From the NCBI RefSeq assembly GCF_030380735.1, contig NZ_JAUDRZ010000002.1, positions 124,001 to 188,000 of the forward strand: a stretch of DNA of 64,000 nucleotides, in the 5' to 3' direction. This stretch comes from Rhizobium sp. S152 (lineage in GTDB: Bacteria; Pseudomonadota; Alphaproteobacteria; Rhizobiales; Rhizobiaceae). Shown here piece by piece: positions 7,782 to 18,000 of this stretch (its first letter is position 1; each line of letters opens with the position of its first letter). Under the pieces are notes generated by a model. It searched no databases. It was not told the DNA's origin and saw only the letters and a list, made by a program, of their open reading frames with translations. The translations under genes were made by a program, and so were the position numbers.

Positions 7782-9765
7782 GAGGGCGTCCGGAGCAAAC
7801 CGGCTTGCGGCATGCGTCGCCATCCTGTTCATGGCTGCGGCTGGCGCCAGCATCTGGACACTCGGCGAACTGTTGCCGATGCGGCAGTGGTTCGATCTGT
7901 GGTCGCTGCCCGAAAGCAATATCCGGGCACTGATTTTCGAGCAGATGGCATTGCCGCGCATCGTCGTTGCGCTTCTGGTGGGCGGCGGACTGTCGTTTTC
8001 CGCCGTTCTCATTCAGCAGTGCCTGCGCAACCCGCTCGCGGACGCAACGACGCTCGGCCTTGCTTCGGGCTCCTATCTTGCCATCGCCGTCTGTGCGGTC
8101 TTTGCTCCATCCTTGCTTGATCACGGTCAGCCGGCGGTTGCGCTCGGCGGTGCGGCGCTGGTCACCTGCGCGATCTTGATCATCGGCAAACGCACGGACT
8201 TTTCGCCGACGGCGGTCCTGTTAACCGGCCTGTCGATCAATCTGATGTGCGGCGCCGCCGCAAGCGCTCTGACGGTTCTCAATCATGAGTTCCTGAGCGG
8301 CCTGTTCGTCTGGCAGAGCGGCAACCTTGCGCAAAACGGCTGGACGACGGCGCAACACTTCGGTTGGCAGCTCGGCATTCTGGCTGCTCTCGCTCTTCTC
8401 TTGGTCCGGCCGCTGAGAATCATGGAACTCGGCGATGCCCAGGCCAGGAGCGTCGGCGTCTCCGCATCTGTCTTGCGAGCATGGACGTTGGCGTTCGCCA
8501 TCAGCATTGCCGCATTGGCCACCGGTGAGGTCGGGGTCATCGGCTTCGTTGGACTTGCGGCTCCGAACTTCGCCCGCATGCTCGGTGCAAGGACGTTTGG
8601 CGCAAGGCTGTTTTGGGCACCGTTGCTTGGAGCCGGATTGTTGTGGCTTGCCGATCAACTCGTTCAGCACGCAACACTCTTCCGCAGTGTCGTCTCAACC
8701 GGAAGTGCTTTCAGCATGCTCGGCGCTCCCATCATGCTTTGGTTGCTCGGCAGGACAAAGCTCCTGACGGTCGGCATCGGAGCGATCGAGCAGGGTTTCC
8801 AACCGCACAGGCGCGGTGGATCATCCCTATGGGGCAGCGCGCTGCTTCTATGCGTGGTGGTCATGATCGCCGCAATCTTCCTTGGTCGCACAGCCGGCGG
8901 CTGGCATTGGCTGACGCCTGCCGAGTTCGCCGCTGTCGCTCCGTGGCGTGTTCCCCGCATCGCCGTAGCGGCCTCGTCGGGCGCACTTCTGGCACTGGCC
9001 GGCGCCATCCTGCAGCGAATGACGGCGAACCCGCTCGCAAGCCCCGAGATGCTTGGCATTTCTTCCGGTGCCGCCATGGGCGTCATCGGATTGCTGCTGA
9101 TCCTACCCACCTTCGGTCACGGCGAGATGATCGCTGCCGCCGCATCGGGGTCGCTGATGGCGGTGGCAGCAATCCTTCTTCTCAACCGGCGGTCCGGTTA
9201 CGCCGGCGGGCGTCTGCTGTTGAGCGGAATAGCCTTGGCGACGCTGTTCAGCGCTCTGGCGTCCGTCATCCTCTCTGCCGGCGATCCGCGTTCCGCGGTT
9301 TTACTGGCCTGGATGTCGGGATCGACCTACCGAGCTTCGCCGGCAGTGGCGATCACCTCGGTTGCCGTGACGGCTTGCATCCTGGCCGTCACGCCGCTGA
9401 CGGCTCGCTGGCTCGAGATCTTCCCACTTGGTGAAACCGCGGCCCGGTCCCTCGGCGTGAGCATCGCACTCGGCCGAGCAGCACTTCTCGCGATTATCGC
9501 ACTCTCGACCGGGACCGCGACGATCGCGATTGGACCGCTGACATTTGTTGGGCTGATCGCACCCCATATCGTGCGATCGATGGGGATTGCGCGACCCTTA
9601 CCTCAGGTTCTCACTTCAAGCGCGATGGGCGCGCTCCTCCTGGTGCTTGCGGACTGGTTCGGCAGAAACATCGCATACCCCTGGCAGATACCGGCAGGTC
9701 TGATTTCATCGATAGTCGGGGGTGCTTATTTTGTTTTTCTCCTAAGCAGGAAGCGCGCTCCCTGA
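7774..9765 (+). CDS. fhuB: Fused FecCD-family iron-siderophore permease, FhuB type
   Basis: A 663-residue inner-membrane permease made of two homologous FecCD halves in one chain, the FhuB arrangement (E. coli FhuB is 660). The halves run about 1-330 and 340-663. Each has many membrane segments, a QQCLRNPLADATTLGL or QRMTANPLASPEMLGI coupling-loop motif near its start, and a GFVGLAAPNFARML or TFVGLIAPHIVRSM motif near its end. The ATG at 7774 overlaps the FhuD-like stop by 8 bp and gives the expected length; an in-frame ATG at 7744 would add 10 residues. No FhuC-type ATPase follows, and the next gene is on the other strand, so the ATPase must be encoded elsewhere. Confidence 0.93.
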   Translation: MVERASGANRLAACVAILFMAAAGASIWTLGELLPMRQWFDLWSLPESNIRALIFEQMALPRIVVALLVGGGLSFSAVLIQQCLRNPLADATTLGLASGSYLAIAVCAVFAPSLLDHGQPAVALGGAALVTCAILIIGKRTDFSPTAVLLTGLSINLMCGAAASALTVLNHEFLSGLFVWQSGNLAQNGWTTAQHFGWQLGILAALALLLVRPLRIMELGDAQARSVGVSASVLRAWTLAFAISIAALATGEVGVIGFVGLAAPNFARMLGARTFGARLFWAPLLGAGLLWLADQLVQHATLFRSVVSTGSAFSMLGAPIMLWLLGRTKLLTVGIGAIEQGFQPHRRGGSSLWGSALLLCVVVMIAAIFLGRTAGGWHWLTPAEFAAVAPWRVPRIAVAASSGALLALAGAILQRMTANPLASPEMLGISSGAAMGVIGLLLILPTFGHGEMIAAAASGSLMAVAAILLLNRRSGYAGGRLLLSGIALATLFSALASVILSAGDPRSAVLLAWMSGSTYRASPAVAITSVAVTACILAVTPLTARWLEIFPLGETAARSLGVSIALGRAALLAIIALSTGTATIAIGPLTFVGLIAPHIVRSMGIARPLPQVLTSSAMGALLLVLADWFGRNIAYPWQIPAGLISSIVGGAYFVFLLSRKRAP

Positions 9766-9877
9766 GACAGGTGACGACCGTTCGGGAGAGGTGCGAAAGA
9801 TCGTTTCCTTATCCCGGCAGGGGGCGAAGGCAAGATCGGTCAATACCGTGCGAACTGCACGCGCGCCTTCGAAAACA

Positions 9878-11344
9878 TCAGGCGCTCTTTGGCTCTGCCT
9901 GTGGTGTCTGCGGGTGCGGCACCAACAGACACGCCGGGACGATCAGGACAGCGATGAGCATCATCACCATGAAGGTCGCGTGCAGCGCCTGTTGCAATGC
10001 CAGACGGATTTCATCGCCGCCGCCAAGGACCGTGCCCGTGCCGTTCAAAAGAGCCCGCAATTGCTCAGGCGTGATCGCCTGCCCATTGTTGGCATGCGCC
10101 AGACCATAGGTCAGAACCGCACCCAGTACCGCGGCGCCGAGCGTGCTGCCGAGATTGCGTGAGAACACGTTGGAAGCCGTGGCGCTGCCCCGGTCGGATG
10201 CGCTCACGCTCTCCTGGGTGAGGATGAGGGCGCCGATATTAAGCAACCCCATTCCGAAGCCCATGATGAGAGAGCCAGCCGCGGCGAGCACCGGGGAACT
10301 GGAGGGCGCCAGCAGCACGAGCAGGCAGGTGCCAACCGGTATGAACAGGCTCCCCACGATCATGATCGGTCGCAGGCCGAAGCGGGAAAACTGACGCGAT
10401 GCGATCGTTGCTCCGCAGGGCCAGCCCAGCAACAGCATGGTCAAGGCAAAGCCGGCGACCAGCGGCGAGCGGTCGAGCACTGTTTGCACATACATCGGCA
10501 GGAAAGTCGTCAGCCCCATGATCGACATGCTGGCGAAGAAGACCGCCAGATTGGCGAAGGCGATCGGGCGTCTCAGCCATAGGTCGGGGGCGACCATCGG
10601 CGCTTCGGCGCGGCGTTCCTGCCAGATGAAGGCGATTAGCGTGAAGAGAAAAACGATAAAGGCTGCGACAGTGTAGCCGGAGAGGCCGGTCTCCACTTCG
10701 GTGAGCGCGATCATCAGCGCGGAAATCGAAACCGCGAAAAATGCAGCGCCCAAGACGTCGATGGATACGACGCGGGGTCGCTTTTCCTCATGCAGGAAGA
10801 ACATGAAGCCCAGCGCCGCCAGAAGGCCCACGGGCACGTTGATCCAGAAGATCCACGCCCATGGGAGGTTGTGAATGATGATACTGCCAAGAAGCGGGCC
10901 GACGACTGCCGACAACGCCCAAACGCTCGCGAGGTATCCCTGCACCTTGCCGCGCTGGTTGCCCGGGAAGAGATCGGCAACCACTGTCATCGCGACTGGT
11001 TGAACCGCGCCGGCGCCGATCCCCTGCAGCAAGCGAAACGCGATCATCGAGGGCATCGACCAGGCGAAGCCGGCAAGCACCGAAGCCAGGAGAAACAGTG
11101 CGATGCCGACCATCAGCATCGGCTTGCGTCCATAGATGTCGGCAAGCTTGCCGAACACCACAGTCGTCGCGGTCTGTGTCAGGAGGAATGACGAAAAGAC
11201 CCACGAATAGAGGTTGATCTGACCGAGTTGGGCCGCGATCTGCGGCATCGCCGTCGAGACGATTGTTGCTTCGATGGCGATCATCGCCATGCTTGCCATG
11301 ATCGCGACAACGACCAATCCACGATGCGAAGTTCTTTGTTTCAT
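9878..11344 (-). CDS. MFS drug/metabolite exporter, DHA2 (EmrB/QacA) family
   Basis: A 488-residue inner-membrane proton antiporter of the 14-helix DHA2 family. Seen in the sequence are IMASMAMIAIEATIVSTAMPQIA in the first helix (the DHA2 motif D1 region, with Glu in place of the usual Asp), the motif A loop GKLADIYGRKPML between helices 2 and 3, and RLLQGIGAGAVQPVAM for helix 4. The ATG at 11344 is chosen; a TTG 18 bp upstream is possible. It faces the siderophore permease tail-to-tail, with about 110 bp between the stops. Siderophore export is possible by context, but DHA2 proteins more often export drugs, so substrate is open. Confidence 0.9.
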   Translation of the reverse strand: MKQRTSHRGLVVVAIMASMAMIAIEATIVSTAMPQIAAQLGQINLYSWVFSSFLLTQTATTVVFGKLADIYGRKPMLMVGIALFLLASVLAGFAWSMPSMIAFRLLQGIGAGAVQPVAMTVVADLFPGNQRGKVQGYLASVWALSAVVGPLLGSIIIHNLPWAWIFWINVPVGLLAALGFMFFLHEEKRPRVVSIDVLGAAFFAVSISALMIALTEVETGLSGYTVAAFIVFLFTLIAFIWQERRAEAPMVAPDLWLRRPIAFANLAVFFASMSIMGLTTFLPMYVQTVLDRSPLVAGFALTMLLLGWPCGATIASRQFSRFGLRPIMIVGSLFIPVGTCLLVLLAPSSSPVLAAAGSLIMGFGMGLLNIGALILTQESVSASDRGSATASNVFSRNLGSTLGAAVLGAVLTYGLAHANNGQAITPEQLRALLNGTGTVLGGGDEIRLALQQALHATFMVMMLIAVLIVPACLLVPHPQTPQAEPKSA

Positions 11345-11816
11345 AGGAGGCTTTCGAGGCAAACGTCGGCATGGAGGAGAATGGATGCGCGCCGGCGGTT
11401 ATTAGGTAGCACCCTTACTATTCCTTGCAGTCCACGCGTCAAGGGCATTTGGTTCTGAAGTTATGGTGAGTGGCAGTGAGATGGGAGGATGGGCAACCAC
11501 ATGTCGATCTCCTTTCTAATCCGCCGCCTGTCTGGAATGGCGTGCATCAGCGCGACGGCGGCAGAGCGGCGCCTCGGCCGCTTAAGAGGCGGAGGAGAAC
11601 TGGAGCCTCTGCCCTGCATTCGTGCAACGATGGATAGCCACGAACATCGACGATGCTTGACACAAAAGAAAAGTGACTTAATCTAATCGGCGGATCGGCG
11701 GATCGGCGGATCGGCGGATCGGCGGATCGGCGGATCGGCGGATCGGCGGATCGGCGGAGGCCCGTTGTTGTGGAGGCAGCGGCTCGGATGGGATCCTGAA
11801 TCGGGAGGAAATACTG
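11345..11816. other. Divergent intergenic region between exporter and sugar importer
   Basis: These 472 bases separate the leftward exporter from the rightward importer. The only clear structure is the 9 x 8-bp tandem array at 11686-11757, ending 59 bp before the importer start. No protein in the region could be supported. Promoters for both genes must lie here but were not assigned. Confidence 0.6.
11686..11757. repeat. Nine perfect tandem copies of an 8-bp unit (atcggcgg)
   Basis: The 8-bp unit atcggcgg is repeated nine times without a mismatch across 72 bp, followed by agg. It lies between the likely promoter and the GTG start (11817) of the sugar-binding protein. Perfect short tandem arrays change copy number by replication slippage, so this one may vary between cells or strains and alter the spacing or structure of the 5' leader. 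Confidence 0.95.
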
Positions 11817-13118
11817 GTGAAGAACAAGGCAATCATGCTCGCCCTTCTGGCGGGCTCATTCCTGGCCGCGCCTGTTATCGCGGCGGCTCAGGATCTGATC
11901 ACGGGCGACATCGTCGGCAAGCCCGACGCGCCCAACAAGCTCATTTTCCGGATGACCACCGACGGCCCGCGCAACAACGAGCCTGTTTATGCCGAGGGTT
12001 ACAGCAAGCTCTTCAACGACTTCATTGCCAAGCGCCCTGACTGGCAGATCGAGCTGCAGATGATGTCGGGCGATATAGGCCAGGAACAGGCACGCATGCT
12101 CGAGCAAGCCAAGTCGGGTTCCGCGCCCGACTGCGCCGCGGTCGATTCCTTCGTGCTGCCGCTCTTCAAGAAATCCGGCGTGCTGCAATCCTTCTCGCCC
12201 TATTTCAGCAAGGAGGAAATCGGCCAGCTGTTTCCCTTCATCCGAGAGGGCATTACCGGCGATGACGGCAATATCTATGCCTGGTGGTGGTCGACCGACC
12301 TGCGTGTCCTCTATCGCAACAAGGAGATCGTGCCCGACGCGCCCCAGACCTGGGATGACCTGAAGAAGGCCGCGCTGCATTCCGTCGACGAAGGCATGGA
12401 GGGTATCCTCTTCAATGGCGGCCGCTACGAGGGTACGACCTTCGACTGGCTCGCGAATTTCTGGGGCCAGGGCGGCAAGCTCGTTGATGATCAGGGAAAG
12501 CCGATCTTCGGCGAGGGCGACAACCGCGATAAGTTCATCAAGGCGGTGAACTACTATCGTGATCTGGTGGAATCGGGCGCGGCTCCGAAGCGCGTCGCGA
12601 CGCTCGGCAGCTATGACGACTTCAACGCCGCCGCAGCCGCCGGAACGACGGCGCTCTTCATTGGTGGCAATTGGCAGTACGCGCAGCTGAAGACCGCGCT
12701 CGACGAGGACGAGTTTGCCAAGTGGACCTTCTCGCCGCTTCCCGGCCCGACCGCCAATGAGCGCTCGACCGGCACCGGCGGCTGGACTGTCGCCGCCTTC
12801 AGCAAGGATGCGGAAAAGGTGAAGGTCTGCGCCGACCTAGCCCGCGAAGTCTATATGGGGCCGGCGAACGCGCTGCAGGAACAACTGCCGACGCGCGCCG
12901 ATCTCTACGACAAGTACGAGGTATTCTCGACGCCATCCAACAAGACCTTCGCCGAGGCGCTGAAGGTCGGGCAGGCGCGACCGGGTGCTGCCGTCTATCC
13001 CGAGATATCCAACCAGATCCAGATCATGATGGGCAAGGTGCTGACCGGCACGCAGGCCACGGACGCCGCCGTCGACGAGGCCTTCACCGCCTCGCTCAGC
13101 GCCTTCAAGCGAAGCTGA
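11817..13118 (+). CDS. Sugar ABC transporter substrate-binding protein, family 1 (CUT1)
   Basis: A 433-residue periplasmic solute-binding protein of the extracellular family 1, used by carbohydrate importers. It starts at GTG with an excellent GGGAGGA site 7 bp upstream. Residues 1-24 form a Sec signal peptide (NKAIMLALLAGSFLAAPVIAAAQ). The mature protein shows the usual pattern: LNKD-like opening strand LIFRMTTDG, LPLFKKSGVL, YAWWWSTDLRVLYRNKEI and the late TGTGGWTVAAFSKDAEK hinge. Two permeases and an alpha-mannosidase follow, so the ligand is probably a mannose-containing oligosaccharide or glycoside. A strong hairpin separates it from the first permease. The 8-bp tandem repeat lies in its leader. 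Confidence 0.92.
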   Translation: MKNKAIMLALLAGSFLAAPVIAAAQDLITGDIVGKPDAPNKLIFRMTTDGPRNNEPVYAEGYSKLFNDFIAKRPDWQIELQMMSGDIGQEQARMLEQAKSGSAPDCAAVDSFVLPLFKKSGVLQSFSPYFSKEEIGQLFPFIREGITGDDGNIYAWWWSTDLRVLYRNKEIVPDAPQTWDDLKKAALHSVDEGMEGILFNGGRYEGTTFDWLANFWGQGGKLVDDQGKPIFGEGDNRDKFIKAVNYYRDLVESGAAPKRVATLGSYDDFNAAAAAGTTALFIGGNWQYAQLKTALDEDEFAKWTFSPLPGPTANERSTGTGGWTVAAFSKDAEKVKVCADLAREVYMGPANALQEQLPTRADLYDKYEVFSTPSNKTFAEALKVGQARPGAAVYPEISNQIQIMMGKVLTGTQATDAAVDEAFTASLSAFKRS

Positions 13119-13125
13119 GCTGACG

Positions 13126-13162
13126 ATCGGTGGCGCGGGGTAACCTCACCCGCGCCACCGAT
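13126..13162. promoter_or_regulatory. Strong hairpin between binding-protein and permease genes
   Basis: Arms at 13126-13139 and 13149-13162 pair perfectly over 14 bp (left arm atcggtggcgcggg) around a 9-base loop, starting 7 bp after the binding-protein stop. No T-run follows. By analogy with malE-malF and similar operons, it may protect the upstream message from 3' decay or cause partial termination, raising binding protein over permease. Confidence 0.7.
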
Positions 13163-13203
13163 GCCGACTGCCTGACCTCAAAGATAAATGACCGGACGGA
13201 TCG

Positions 13204-14136
13204 ATGACCAATCTCAGCATTGCGGCCGAGACTGCGCCTACCGGAAGCAGGCTTGCCGCGCGAAAGTTCTATCCCTCGCCCGCTCCCTGGCTTATGCCGC
13301 TGATCCTGGTTCTCGGGGTCTTTTATCTCTATCCGCTGATCGACGTCTTCCGCTTCGCCTTCACCAACACATCGATTGTCGGCAACGACGAAGAGTACAC
13401 GCTGCGGACGATCGTCAACACGCTTTCCAAGCCGGAACTACTGCAGATCCTCTGGGTGACGCTCGTCTTCACCGGGTCCAGCGTCGTTGCCCAGCAAGTG
13501 CTCGGGCTGTTCATCGCCCAGGTCGTCGTGCGTAGCGAAAAGCGCGGCCTGTTCGGCTCGACCATCGTGCGCACCACGGCGCTGGTCGCCTGGGTGGTGC
13601 CCGGAATCGCAGGCGGCATCATCTGGAAGATGCTGTTCAACGAAGCACCCTTCGGCGGCCTCAACAGCCTGCTTAGAATGCTCGGCGCCTCGCCCGTTCA
13701 GTGGTTGTCAGATCCGAACATGGTGATGTGGTCGGTCGTCATATCCAACGTCTGGCGCGGAACGGCGTTTTCGATGGTCGTCATGTATGCCGCCATCAAG
13801 GCCATCGATCCCGAGCTCTACGAAGCCGCCGAGATGGACGGCGCCAACCCATGGCAGCGGTTGATCTACATCACACTGCCGCAGTTGCGCGCGGCGATCC
13901 TCGTCAACATGATCCTGATCACCATCCAGACGCTGAACACCTTCGATGCGATCATCTCGCTGACCGGCGGCGGACCTGGCCGGGCGACGGAGGTTCTGTC
14001 GCTCTATACGTTCAACGTCGTCTTCCGGAACTATGATCTGGCGGCTGGCGCGGTTTTGTCGATCCTGATGCTGGTCATCAGCCTCAGCCTGGCGCTCGTC
14101 TACGCCCGCTTCCTGCCGAAGGGAGAACCCGTATGA
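13204..14136 (+). CDS. Sugar ABC transporter permease, MalF type
   Basis: A 310-residue inner-membrane permease (CUT1) with about six membrane segments, starting with PWLMPLILVLGVFYLYPLIDVF at residues 28-50. The EAA loop that docks on the ATPase is visible at about residues 216-236 as YEAAEMDGANPWQRLIYITLP, and the family ending with RFLPKGEPV is normal. The stop overlaps the next start by 4 bp (ATGA), showing translational coupling with the second permease. No ATPase gene is present in this operon, so the complex probably borrows one from another operon, as many CUT1 systems do. Confidence 0.93.
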   Translation: MTNLSIAAETAPTGSRLAARKFYPSPAPWLMPLILVLGVFYLYPLIDVFRFAFTNTSIVGNDEEYTLRTIVNTLSKPELLQILWVTLVFTGSSVVAQQVLGLFIAQVVVRSEKRGLFGSTIVRTTALVAWVVPGIAGGIIWKMLFNEAPFGGLNSLLRMLGASPVQWLSDPNMVMWSVVISNVWRGTAFSMVVMYAAIKAIDPELYEAAEMDGANPWQRLIYITLPQLRAAILVNMILITIQTLNTFDAIISLTGGGPGRATEVLSLYTFNVVFRNYDLAAGAVLSILMLVISLSLALVYARFLPKGEPV

Positions 14137-14975
14137 TCAACTCGAGACAGGAACGCATCGCCGACCTCTTCAGCTATCTCTTCCTGCTGATCACTTTCCT
14201 CTTCTTTGCCTGGCCGCTGGTCTGGCTGCTGTCGCTGGCGCTGCGCACCCGCAAGGAAGTGTTTCTCGGCGTCTCCCGGCTGATCCCGAAATCGCCGACG
14301 CTCGACAATTTCATCGCGATCCTCTCCTCCGACAAGTTCGCGGGCTATCTCTGGAACGCGCTCATCCTGTCAGCCTCGAGCGCCATCGGTTGCCTGATCG
14401 TGGCATTGCCGGCGGCCTACGCCTTCTCGCGCTTTCCGTTTCGCGGCAAGGGGCCGTGGATGATGGTGCTGCTTGCTTTCCAGATGATCTCGCCGCTTGT
14501 CATCATGGTGCCGCTCTACCGCTATATGGCCAAGATCGGCCTCACCGATAGCCATTTCGGCGCGACCATGGTCTATATCGCGCTGGCCGTGCCGATGGTG
14601 ACGTGGATCCTCAAGGGCTTCATCGATGGCATCCCGCGCAATCTCGACGAGGCGGCGCTGATCGACGGCTGCAGCCATTTCGGGGTCTTCTGGCGGATCA
14701 TCCTGCCGCTCGCGACGCCGGGGATCGCCTCGGCCTTCATCATCTCCGTCATTGCCGGATGGTCGCAGTTCCTCGTGCCCTTCTTGCTGATCAGCAAGGA
14801 GGCGCTGATGCCGATAGGCGTCGGCATCTTCCAGTATGCGGGAACGCAGAACGACAGTTCCATCCAGTTGTTGGCGGCCGCCTGCCTCGTCTCGGTCGTT
14901 CCCGCCATCGTCGCATTTCTTTCGCTCCAACGCCTCATTCTCGGCGCCATGACGGCCGGAGCCGTCAAGGGCTGA
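14133..14975 (+). CDS. Sugar ABC transporter permease, MalG type
   Basis: The second inner-membrane permease, 280 residues, partner of the preceding gene (4-bp ATGA overlap). It has the MalG-type pattern of a first membrane helix near residues 15-37, an FRGKGPWMMVLLAFQMISPLVIM block, and the EAA loop at about 170-190 (LDEAALIDGCSHFGVFWRIILP). The C terminus RLILGAMTAGAVKG is typical for MalG proteins (R-x-x-x-x-G-x-x-x-G-A-V-K-G). It is followed 26 bp later by the GH38 mannosidase, tying the imported sugar to alpha-mannoside breakdown. Confidence 0.93.
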   Translation: MINSRQERIADLFSYLFLLITFLFFAWPLVWLLSLALRTRKEVFLGVSRLIPKSPTLDNFIAILSSDKFAGYLWNALILSASSAIGCLIVALPAAYAFSRFPFRGKGPWMMVLLAFQMISPLVIMVPLYRYMAKIGLTDSHFGATMVYIALAVPMVTWILKGFIDGIPRNLDEAALIDGCSHFGVFWRIILPLATPGIASAFIISVIAGWSQFLVPFLLISKEALMPIGVGIFQYAGTQNDSSIQLLAAACLVSVVPAIVAFLSLQRLILGAMTAGAVKG

Positions 14976-15001
14976 TATCTTTCAAACCTCAGGATATGAT
15001 C

Positions 15002-18000
15002 ATGTCGCTTACGCTTGCCCAACGCCTCGACCGCATCCGCGTCCGCATGTCGGAACTCGAACACTGGCGCGCCCGTGAAACCATTGAGATCAGCGACTGG
15101 ACCTTCGATGGCGAACCGATCGCGATCGGCGCCGCGTGGCCGCGCAAGGATGGCACGGTCAGCTTCGCCGCCTCGGCGCGCGTGCCGGAACATTGGCCGG
15201 TCGAGGAAGCCCGCCTCAGCCTCAATCTTGGCGGCGAGAGCCTGATCACCATAACCGACGAAGCGGGCGGCGAAACGCGGCTCGGCCTCGATCCCTATCA
15301 CCAGGAATTCCGGCTGACGTCGCGTCGGATCAAGATCTCCTCGGAGACAGTCGCGCGCCTGCCTTTCGGCGAGCCCGTCCGCGCGCCCCGGCTAGAGCGG
15401 GCGAACCTTTTGCGGCTGGACGGTCCGGTCGACCGGCTGTGGCTGCTGCTGCGCCAGATCTCGGAGGCGGTCGACACGCTGGAAGGACACGAGGTCATTC
15501 CGCATCTGATCGATATCGCCGAGGCCGCCATGCGCGGGCTCGACTGGCCGTCATCGACCGCAGCCTATATCGCGCGCATGTCGCCATCGGTCGGCCAGCA
15601 GAAAATCTGGCAATTGCCCGAGCTTGAGCCCACCCCGGAAGGCCTGAACCAGGGGCAGCGCGCGAGCGTGGTCGCGGCCTACGACACGCTGATCAAGGAG
15701 CTCAAGCAGCTGCGCGAACGCTTCCCGCCGCAGGGCGAGATCGCGCTGACAGGTCACGCGCATATCGACCTCGCCTGGCTGTGGCCCTACCGCGAGACCC
15801 GCCGCAAGATGCGCCGCACATTCCACACGGCTTTGTCGCTGATGGAACAGTCGTCCGACTTTCGCTTCAACCAGTCGACGGCGCATTATTACAACCAGAT
15901 CGCCGAGGACGATCCCGAACTTCTGAAGCGCATCGTCGAGCGCGTGAAGGAGGGGCAATGGGAGACGCTCGGCGGCATGTGGGTCGAGCCAGACACGAAC
16001 ATGCCGACAGGCGAGAGCCTCAGCCGGCAGATCCTCTACGGCCAGCGCTATTTCGAGAAGACCTTCGGCGTTCGCCACACAGTCTGCTGGCTGCCGGATT
16101 GCTTCGGCTTCTCCGGTGCCTTGCCCCAGCTTCTGCGCCAGGGCGGGATGAAGAGTTTCTTCACGATCAAGGTGAACTGGTCGGAGACCAACAAATTCCC
16201 GGCCGACCTCTTCTGGTGGGAAGGCCTCGACGGCAGCCGGGTGCTCACCCACACCTTCGACAATCCGATGCATGGCTATAACGGCTTCGTGCAGCCGGAT
16301 TGCTTCGTGCCCACCTGGCGGAACTTCCAGCAAAAGGACAAGCACGAGACCACCCTTCTTGCCGTTGGCTACGGTGACGGCGGCGGCGGTGTGACGCCGG
16401 AGATGATCACCCGCGAAGAGCAGTTGCGCGCCTTTCCGGCATTGCCCGCTGCACGCTGGACGAAGGTGCACGACTTCTTCGAGGGCGCGCACAAGAGCGC
16501 GAAGGAGAAGGAGCTCACCACGTGGCAGGGCGAGATCTATCTCGAACTGCACCGCGCGACGCTGACCAGCCAGAGCGTCGTCAAGCGCCTTCACCGCAAG
16601 GCCGAGCGCAGCCTGATTACCGCGGAGACGCTTGCCGGACTGGCGCATCTGATGGGCGGCGAGAAGCCGGCCTCGCTGGAGAGCGAATGGCGCGTCGTCC
16701 TGAAGAACGAGTTCCACGACATTCTGCCGGGCTCGTCGATCGCCGAGGTTTATGCCGACAGCGCTGAAGAACTCGACGGCGTGATCGCCGGTGGCCAGGC
16801 GGCGCAGGCGAGCGCCTTGCATGCGATCGCCAGGCAGCTGCCATCGGGAAGCGGCAACAACGTGCTCGTCGTCAACCCGTCGCTTGACAAACGGCCCGTG
16901 CGGCTGACGCTGGCCGACGGCAGCCATGTGTCGTCAGCCGAGAGCATCGCGCCGCTCGGCGTGGCCGTTATCGATATCGGCTCGCTGAAGGCGCAGCCGG
17001 GTCTTTCGGCCAGCAACAGCCACCTCGAGAATGAAACGCTGAAGGTGACGCTGGCGAAGGACGGCTCGATCGCGAGCATCCTGCACAAGCCGACCGACCG
17101 CGAGGCGCTCGAAGGCGCCGGCAACCGGCTCTTCGTCTACCCGGCGGACAAGCCGCGCAACTGGGACGCCTGGGACGTCGAGGAGGATTATGCCGCGCGC
17201 GGCGAGGAGATCACCGCGCTCGACAGTATCGAGTTGATCGAGAATACGGCTCACCGCGCCGCAATCAGGATCGTGCGCACCTGGCGTCACTCGCGCATCA
17301 CGCAGATCGTGTCGCTCGGCGCCAATGCCCGCCGGCTGGACATCCAGACCGAACTCGACTGGCACGACCGCCGTGCCTTTCTCAGGACGCTGACTGGTGT
17401 CGCGGTGCGCAATGCCCGCGCCACCTGCGAATGCGCCTATGGCGTCGTCGAGCGTCCCACCCATTCCAACACGTCCTGGGACGCAGCGATGTTCGAGGCG
17501 CCGGCGCATCGCTTCGCCGATCTGTCGGAGCCGGGCTTCGGCGTCGCGATCCTCAATGACGCGAAATACGGCCATAGCATCCGGGGTAACGTGCTCGGCC
17601 TTTCTCTGCTGCGCTCTCCCATTTATCCCGACCCGCTCGCTGACGAGGGGCTGCAGAGCTTCACATACTCGCTGATGCCGCATGAGGGTTCCTGGTATGA
17701 GGGCGGTGTGCGCGAGGAAGCCGAAGACCTTAACCAACCCCTGCTGGCGCTTGAAGTGTCGGACCGTGCCGTCGGGTCGTGGCAGCCGATCAAGAATGAT
17801 GGCATCGACGCAGCTCTCTCGGTGATCAAGCCATGCGAGGATGGCGATGGCCTCATCCTGCGCGTTTACGAGCCAGCCGGCCGCCGCGGCGCCTTCGGAC
17901 TGACGCTGCCGCAAGGGTGGCGCAACGAGGGAACGGTCAGCATTCTCGAAGAGCCGATGAGCGATGTGCCGGTCGAAGGATTGATGCCGTTCCAGGTCAA

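Noticed and set aside
11489-11686. 65-codon open frame upstream of the tandem repeat
   Set aside because: No clear ribosome site, no recognisable motif, arginine-rich composition typical of out-of-frame high-GC translation.
11686-11757. Tandem repeats as a CRISPR array or iteron origin
   Set aside because: Units are 8 bp with no spacers, and no cas or rep gene is near. The array fits a simple sequence repeat.
15551-16927. Long open frame on the minus strand inside the alpha-mannosidase gene
   Set aside because: It lies wholly opposite a gene with complete GH38 motifs, has no family features, and long antisense frames are expected in GC-rich coding DNA.
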